A stretch of 64,000 nt of DNA from Merluccius polli (taxonomy: Eukaryota; Chordata; Actinopteri; Gadiformes; Merlucciidae): NCBI GenBank assembly GCA_030340625.1, contig JAOPHQ010006262.1:15001-79000 (forward strand). Direction: 5' to 3'. Below, in pieces: positions 58,454 through 64,000 of the stretch; within the stretch, counting starts at the first letter, position 1; each line of letters begins with the position of its first letter. Under the pieces are notes generated by a model. It searched no databases and was not told the DNA's origin. It saw nothing but the letters and a program-made list of their open reading frames with translations. Position numbers and translations under genes: made by a program.

Positions 58454-59752
58454 TGGTGGGCATAGATTAAAATGGCTCATTTGAATTCTGTCGAAGGCAT
58501 TCATAATATGTGTGTGCTACCTAAATAATGACTAAAAGTAAGTCTTTGAGAACGGGTTTCTCAAGCCAGGGGCTCATCTCCTGTTTCCAAAATGCATCGC
58601 AAAATGCTTGAGAAAGCTGTTCTACTATGATAATTGGTGATGAAAATAAATAATGTTCAATAAGATGTACTTGTGTTTACTAACTGTTTATTCAGTTAAA
58701 CATGAATTTTGAATTGTAGGCCTACATAAGAGGTCATGATGAACTGTTTACAGTCAGTAGCGTGTCAATCAGTCCAAGCTCTATTTCTCCTTCTTCCACC
58801 GAAGTGAAATAGTAAAAGCCATAGAGCATCCGGTCAATTTTCAAAATAAAAACACCCTCCCGATCGAACACGGCCACAAATCGTTGTCGTTTATAACCAG
58901 GGCTTGAAAACAAAATTATTTTTCAATTGTTCCACTCCGAACGGAACCGGTATATTTAACGTTTTCGTTCTTGCGTTCCGCCACCAACATATCGTTCCTG
59001 AACCGGTTCGGAACGTAAAATAACGTTCGTTCTTAGCGTTCCGGCAGTGTTATTGGGCCTAGTCTATTTTTGTGGTCGATACCTTACAATAGACCTAGTT
59101 ATTGGTATATAACCAGGGTGGTGGTGGGAATTTGTGAAAGCTGAGCTTAGCGGGCGGCGAAGTGAACGCGGCAACCGGATTATTATTTTTTTTTCATGAA
59201 ATAGGCTATGCTTTTGTGAAATTTTATAGGCTATATAGAGAACGAAAAAAAACCGTTATTAACCGGTTTTGGGGATTTCAGAATAACGTTTCTGTTCCGG
59301 AACAGTTGAAGACCATTTGGTTTTCGTTTCCGTTTCCGTTCCTCGTAAAATTCCGTTCGTTTTCGGTTTTCGCTTTCGTTCCTTGAACCGGTTCGGAGCC
59401 CTGTTTATAACTGACTTTGTCTATAGGTTACAGCACAACACATTAGGACATAACAACAATAAACAACACTAAATACATAGACGCAATACAAGACGCGCGG
59501 TCTTGTAGTTCTCGCGTGATCCCGCGAATCCAGCCGCCTCGCAGCGCTAGCTGCCGTTACGCGCCCGGTGGGGATTGACGCCGGGCGGAGGACCCAGCCG
59601 TTCCGCGGCGCTTACCTTCCTTGGTGGAAATCCGGTATAGACTCAGCTCCCAACCCAACTTTGAGAATAGATTAACGGCAATATTTTTTTTATCGCCCGA
59701 TAAGAGTCTCGCGTTATTGCAGCACGTTAACGCCGATAACGGCCCACCACTA
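58451..59752. mobile_element. Non-autonomous hAT element (outer), 1302 bp with insertion
   Basis: It starts TAGTGGTGGGC. The right end (59742-59752) reverse-complements to the same TAGTGGTGGGC, followed by CGTTATCGGCG. Left flank is (TA)n; right flank is atacggta, so an 8-bp duplication is not clean. Right-end sequence also resembles the isolated left end at 58273, so pairing of 58273 with 59752 is an alternative. Without the nested element it would be about 790 bp. No transposase. Confidence 0.7.
58898..59403. mobile_element. Non-autonomous hAT element (nested), 506 bp
   Basis: Ends CAGGGCTTGAA and the inverse of CAGGGCTCCGAA, flanked by the exact 8-bp duplication tttataac (58890-58897, 59404-59411). 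Subterminal GGAAC/GTTCC/CGTTCC motifs recur at both ends. No transposase. Younger than the surrounding element. Confidence 0.9.
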
Positions 59753-60650
59753 ATACGGTATATATACGGTATATGTACGGTATATGTATGGTGAAACGGG
59801 CAGTTCAGCATATCAGGTAGGGACAGGCATTAAGAACCAGGAGACAGGAAGGGACAACCTGATATGGAAGGATATAACTGATAGAGTGACAGTAAAGCAG
59901 GAGTACAGAATGTCTTTATACCCAGAAAAAACGATTTTTTTTGTCAGAAAAATACAAACAAAATGCTATTATGATATTATATAGTGTGAATATTTCCTTT
60001 GCTCAATAATTTACACAAGGCTCATCTCATCTTGTACTTCGAATTAGAACAGTCCGCTTTTGAGAGCCAACAGCTGGTGAATGGCTGGTATAAATGTTTG
60101 GCTTGAAAATGATTGGTTGTATTTAAATGGCGGAGTGGCCATTGTGAGATCAAAGCATTTTTTTATCCTGGTGCTCTCATATAAAACAAAAATATGTAAC
60201 ATTGTAGATGGAAAATTCCATGTAAAAGGCTAGCCACGCTATCTACAATCTCCCCTTTCCTCCTCTAAAAAGACGGGTTGTTATTAGGCCTGCCACTAAC
60301 AATTATTTTTCTATCCATTATGGATTAATCTAAATGATACATTTTTATCCAAAAACACATACAATTCATTCAGATAGCTTTGCCTTTGCCTGAGAGCAAG
60401 AGATAAAAAAAGGAGAAAAACAAACATAATTATTTTACATGTAATACTTAATGTAATGTATAATAATATACCCTATTTTCTTTTAACTTAAACCTTTAAT
60501 TATATTGATCACAATTATTTAAACATTGACATTCCCTACACAAAGACATATGCTTAACATAATGGCAGAAATAAAATAATTACATCCTAACAAGCGCAAC
60601 ACGCAAACACCGCCAATCAACGTAGAATAAGCCCAAATTCTAGCCTGAAC
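59753..60650. other. AT-rich stretch with short TATACGG repeat
   Basis: Four imperfect ACGGTATATGT-type units at about 59755-59790. No gene recognised in the remainder. Confidence 0.4.
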
Positions 60651-60960
60651 TGTCACGCCGTCCACTTCTGCCACCTAGCAGGGGTCTGTGCATCGCTCAT
60701 TCTATGTCACCCATTCATCCCTACACACCTGCCGGCAATCTCATCAGCACACAGTATTTCAACCCCGGATCTCCAGACAATCCTCGCTAGATCGTTGTTT
60801 ACTCTACACCTCCGACTACCAGCCTGTTGCCGAGCCCCCTCATCCTGTTCCCTTCCTTCAAATTTTTTCTTCCTTCAAATTTGTTGCCCCCAGTAAAACC
60901 CCATATCAGTGTCTCTCTGTGTTGAGCATTTGGGTCCACTCGCTTTACTTCCCCGTAACA
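60651..60960 (+). mobile_element. 5' LTR of sushi-like Ty3/Gypsy retrotransposon, 310 bp
   Basis: It starts TGTCACG and ends CGTAACA. The gag start follows 16 bp later, fixing it as the 5' LTR. A TATA-like 'agtattt' at about 60748 lies some 35 bp upstream of 60786, where self-primer complementarity places the transcript start. The partner LTR lies beyond the window, so age cannot be estimated. The upstream flank gives one copy of any target duplication only. Confidence 0.82.
60786..60795 (+). promoter_or_regulatory. Putative self-primer at the transcript 5' end
   Basis: gctagatcgt, exactly complementary to 60963-60972 just after the LTR. In Tf1 the first bases of the mRNA fold back on the primer-binding site and prime reverse transcription. 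The match is seen directly; the role is inferred from the family. Confidence 0.55.
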
Positions 60961-60962
60961 GT

Positions 60963-60972
60963 ACGATCTAGC
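60963..60972 (+). promoter_or_regulatory. Putative primer-binding site
   Basis: acgatctagc starts 2 bp after the LTR end, where LTR retrotransposons carry their primer-binding site. Its exact complement lies inside the LTR at 60786-60795. I did not recognise a tRNA 3'-end complement. Confidence 0.55.
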
Positions 60973-61015
60973 CATTATGGACCCAGCCGACACAGAGGAT
61001 TTGCGTCAGGTAATA

Positions 61016-62688
61016 CAGTTTTTCTCAATTGCTAAAACACAATTTCTGAAACCTTGCTCCATTTTCTGAAAACATTAAACACAAAACCTCAGCTTCAAGC
61101 ACTATTTACAAAACCTCTGACTCCTCGTGCAAAATGAAACTTTCACCTCAAAACAGATTTACCTGTGCTCAAAACCAAACACTGCTCTCAAACCATAAAC
61201 AAAGCGATCAAAATGATATACACTATCAAGCAGTCAGTAAACAATACACCAAAAAATACAAAACACGTTCAAAACATAGTTCTCAGGGAGAAGTACATTT
61301 TTCATCTCAAAACAAATTTCATATATTTCCGTCATTGTCTTTTGATAATAAAATAGTTTTTTTATAGCGCTTTTCTAAGTACTCAAAGACACTTTACACC
61401 AGACAAAAACAAAATAAAAAAATTAAAATGGGTAGGGAGAGTGTATCGGAGTTGATGAATGAAAACATGTTCTATCATAGTAGCTCCAAATTGATCAGAA
61501 ATTATACTCTGCTTTGCAATTTTTTTGGTTCATTCTCCTTGTACCCCTATTTTTACAGTACTGTACCCTGCGTTCTTTGTTTTTGTGATACTGTAATTCT
61601 TGTTCTTTGTTGATATGAACCTGCAACCAGTCAAAATCTATTGAGCAGTCAGTACTGTAAACAAATGGAAAGCACAATGTTCAGGGCCAGACAATTTGCA
61701 ACAGTATGCAAAAGTAAATATGTGCTCAATGTGCTTCTTCTTGTCTTTGGGCTGGGTCTGACCAGAGCACTTCGTCGACATCACAGGCAATATTTTCCCT
61801 CCTGAGGCAATGGGGGAAGAAGCCTCTTGTGTGCCGTATCCAGCCCTGACATGGTTCCTCACCTATATCACCACAGGCTAAATCCATGGCTTGCAGCAGA
61901 TTTACTCTGGTGTAGGGTTGTCTATCATAAACTTTCCATCTCCAAGAGGAGAAAAACTCCTCAATCGGATTCAGGAAAGGCGAGTATGGAGGGAGGTACA
62001 AGTTCATAAACTGCCCATTGATGTTAAACCATTCCCTTACCTGACCAGCTCGGTGGAAACTGACATTGTCCCACACTATCACATAGGTGGGAATGGGATT
62101 CTCATTTAGCTCTTGAACCTGTTGCTCGAATTTCATCAGATATTTCCACTCTTTGTCTTCCTCTTCCTCTTTGTCCTCCTCTTCCTCTTTCTTGCCCTCC
62201 TCCTCTTCCTCTTTCTTGCCCTCCTCCTCTTCCTCCTCGTCCACCTTGCATATGCACTTGTCCTCGTCCTCGTCCTCTCACATTATTTCTTCCATCCATT
62301 CTTAGACTTTCTCCGTCCAATCTTCAACAACCTGTTTGCTCTCTGAACTGGCTTATATTGGTTGTGTCACATGATTTGAAACAAGTGAAATCAATTTTGA
62401 TTGGTTGTGTTTAATCAATGACTTGTGTTCTCTATTTTTATTTGATTGTTGCCACTTGTGTTTACCAGTATGGATGACATGTGCATTAGAGTGCAGAATG
62501 TGTTTTGAGAATGAGAATGTGTTTAGAGTTCTGCTGAAAAGTCTAAGTGAGATCTGCAAATTGTGTTTTACCATGAGAAATGGTTTAAAGTATTGACAAC
62601 AGACTGCACAATTAGCTAAATGAGTTCAGGCAACTGCGAACTTTGTTCAGCCAATGGGTTTTAGTGTTTTAGCAATTGAGAAAAACTG
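61016..62688 (-). mobile_element. Tc1/mariner-type transposon in gag, 1673 bp
   Basis: 25-bp terminal inverted repeats match perfectly (61016-61040 and 62664-62688, starting CAGTTTTTCTCAATTGC). Both sides have TA (61014-61015 and 62689-62690), the Tc1/mariner target duplication. The minus strand encodes a damaged DDE transposase. A LINE-tail-like word ('tttatagcgcttttctaagt', about 61360) lies in the non-coding left part. The insertion split retrotransposon gag without other loss. Confidence 0.92.
61726..62320 (-). pseudogene. Tc1/mariner (IS630-type) transposase, internally deleted
   Basis: The transposase would cut and paste the element at TA sites. The N-terminal part (start 62320) is an Arg-Gly-rich repeat (RGRGRG, GGQERGRGG) followed by ISDEIRAT. 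This frame then stops near 62102. A second frame carries the C-terminal DDE_3-like half (about 62100-61726): VIVWDNVSFHR with the second catalytic Asp, then LPPYSPFLNPIEEFF with the final acidic residue (35 residues between D and E), then WRWKVYDRQP and CDVDEVLW. The helix-turn-helix region and first catalytic Asp, normally between these parts, are missing, so a deletion of roughly 200-250 codons at about 62110-62130 is inferred. An apparent acidic Glu/Lys-rich N-terminus of the second frame is only the RGR-coding repeat read in another phase. Inactive. Confidence 0.82.
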
Positions 62689-63614
62689 TATTAAGGCAAG
62701 GAGTCCTCTTGGGTCAACATGACCAGGCCCTTCAAGAGATCGCGTCTAGTTTCCGGGAATTTTCTCAGATAATTAGAGAACTCCAAGCTCCGGCGCATCT
62801 CCCGGCCGTTCCTGAACCCCCCCATTCCAGTCCCAGACCCAACTTCTCACACTTCGTGAACTCTTCATTCCAGCTCCAGAGCGCTACGAGGGTGACCGTG
62901 GGTCCTGTCGAGCGTTTCTCCTGCAGTGTTCACTGGTTTTCGAACAACAGCCCCTGACTTACCCCACCGACAGATCCCAGATCACTTACCTGATGGGTGC
63001 ATTACGAGGTGAGGCTCTCGCTTGGGCTACAGCTTTATGGGAGCGCAGCTCTGAGATCTGCTCTTCCTACCCCGATTTCACGGAGGAGATGCGTAAGGTC
63101 TTCAACCATCCGGTACGCGGTAGGGATGCCTCACAACGCTTACTGTCCCTACGCCAAGGCTCCCGCAGCGTAGCCGTCTTTGCCATCGAGTTCCGCACCC
63201 TTGCGGCGGAGAGCGGCTGGAACGACGAAGCGTTGCAGGGGGTGTTTCTAAACGCGCTTGATGGGAGGGAGGATCCCACAGGCCTTGACCAGCTGATCGC
63301 GCTAGCCATCCGGGTTGACAACCGGCTCCGCGAGCGTCGCAGGGAGCGAACCTTCCGACCACCACCGTCCGTCGTCCTTCCGCCAGCAGCGTCCCGGTCT
63401 CAACTTCCGAGCCCTTTTTATTCCAGTCGCGGACACTCGAGTCCTTCCGAGCCTGAGCCCATGCAATTGGGGCGTACCCGCCTGTCTCCGGAGGAGAGAG
63501 AGCGCCGCATGCTAACCAGGGCCTGCCTGTACTGCGGTCAATCTGGACACTTCGTGTCCATCTGTCCTACGTGCCCGGGAAACAAGCGGCCTCGCCAGTA
63601 GCCCGAGGGGTCCT

Positions 63615-63649
63615 GACGGTCCTGTGCTCATGTGGAGCACAGGACCGTC
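63615..63649. repeat. Perfect 15-bp hairpin at the gag-pol junction
   Basis: gacggtcctgtgctc (63615-63629) is exactly inverted at 63635-63649 around loop atgtg. It lies 14 bp after the gag stop, where the start of protease should be. Confidence 0.92.
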
Positions 63650-64000
63650 CCAGTTAGACTGGTTTTATCTGGAAATCACCATGAGTCCCTATCACTTCAT
63701 GTCATTGACTGTCCCTTTAGACCTGTGGTACTGGGTTACCTGTGGTTTCAGTTACATAACCCTCAGATTGACTGGAGAGTTGGGGGTATTACTGCATGGA
63801 GCACCTACTGTCATTCCAACTGTCTGCGGTCTGCCCAAACTCCCGCCACTTCCGAGTCTAGGCCCGTGCCGGACCCTCCTGACCTGTCCTTTGTCCCGGA
63901 GGATTACCATAACTTGGGCTTGGTATTTAGCAAGTTTCACGCCCTGTCCCTGCCTCCTCACCGCCCCTATGACTGTGCCTAGACCTCTTTCCTGGCTCTC
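63650..64000 (+). pseudogene. pol: Sushi-like pol fragment (protease end to RT start)
   Basis: The frame reads LSGNHHESLSLHVID and VLGYLWFQLHNPQIDW, which match the C-terminal half of the sushi-type aspartic protease. It continues through PDLSFVPEDYHNLGLVFSKF and LPPHRPYDC, the linker just before reverse transcriptase. The protease N-terminal half, including the catalytic D-S/T-G, is absent between the gag stop and about 63650. A TAG at 63980 follows YDCA. The conserved continuation (D-L-x-P-G) appears in another phase just after it, so a one-base loss is likely. The element continues beyond the window. Confidence 0.82.

Larger units (their letters stand above)
60977..63601 (+). pseudogene. 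gag: Sushi-like Ty3/Gypsy gag, interrupted and frameshifted
   Basis: Gag forms the particle that packages the element RNA. The ATG at 60977 opens a short frame (starts MDPADTEDL) cut at 61013 by a Tc1/mariner element. Coding resumes at 62691 in the same phase. A frameshift lies between about 62800 and 62875, after which the phase used runs to a TAG at 63599-63601. The second part contains the conserved capsid stretch (PTDRSQITYLMGALRGEALA near 62963-63020) and, near its C-terminus, one zinc knuckle of form C-x2-C-x4-H-x4-C (CLYCGQSGHFVSIC, about 63530-63571), which binds RNA. Domain order and motifs fit the vertebrate sushi group, the source of host genes such as PEG10/RTL. The breaks make this copy non-functional. 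Confidence 0.85.

Noticed and set aside
62102..62244. Acidic Glu/Lys-rich N-terminus on the transposase
   Set aside because: It is the Arg-Gly-coding repeat of the neighbouring frame read out of phase.

Overview
The window looks like a gene-poor, repeat-rich stretch of a ray-finned fish (teleost) genome. The reasons are the low GC, the very dense (CA)n, (GA)n and (TA)n microsatellites, and the repeat families present: an L2/Rex1-like LINE, tRNA-derived SINEs, many non-autonomous hAT elements, a vertebrate-type Tc1/mariner element and a Tf1/sushi-type Ty3/Gypsy retrotransposon. I found no convincing host protein-coding exon, tRNA, rRNA or CRISPR array. The only long intact reading frame is a LINE reverse transcriptase. 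The other recognisable coding sequence is decayed: a Tc1/mariner transposase, retrotransposon gag and pol, and two old LINE 3' ends.

Layout. 1-15 kb: mostly single-copy AT-rich DNA with microsatellites, an 875-bp hAT element (4462-5336, exact 8-bp target duplication), a SINE carrying a local duplication (8145-8475), a LINE 3' end (9083-9660) and two conspicuous inverted repeats (1629-1673, 13555-13698). 15-16 kb: a long fold-back element inside a second terminally inverted element. 16-35 kb: an LTR fragment, a solo LTR with an exact 5-bp target duplication (29470-29782), minisatellites, SINEs, a MITE (32105-32382) and a LINE tail lying within a GA-rich minisatellite. 35-45 kb: SINEs, a 754-bp hAT element, a diverged tandem pair of about 0.42-kb units (41199-42240) and CA repeats. 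45.7-50 kb: a hAT nested in another hAT, then a 5'-truncated LINE on the minus strand with an intact 725-codon reverse transcriptase frame. 50-58 kb: mostly single-copy DNA, some of which resembles conserved non-coding sequence. 58.2-59.8 kb: nested hAT elements beside (TA)n tracts. 60.65-64 kb: the 5' part of a sushi-like LTR retrotransposon whose gag is interrupted by a Tc1/mariner element and whose protease region is missing.

The best candidate for a distinctive mechanism is in the last element. Ten bases just after its 5' LTR (60963-60972) are exactly complementary to ten bases inside that LTR (60786-60795). This is the arrangement expected for the self-primed reverse transcription known from Tf1/sushi retrotransposons. 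Otherwise the window is a record of transposon nesting. I see no previously undescribed multi-gene system.
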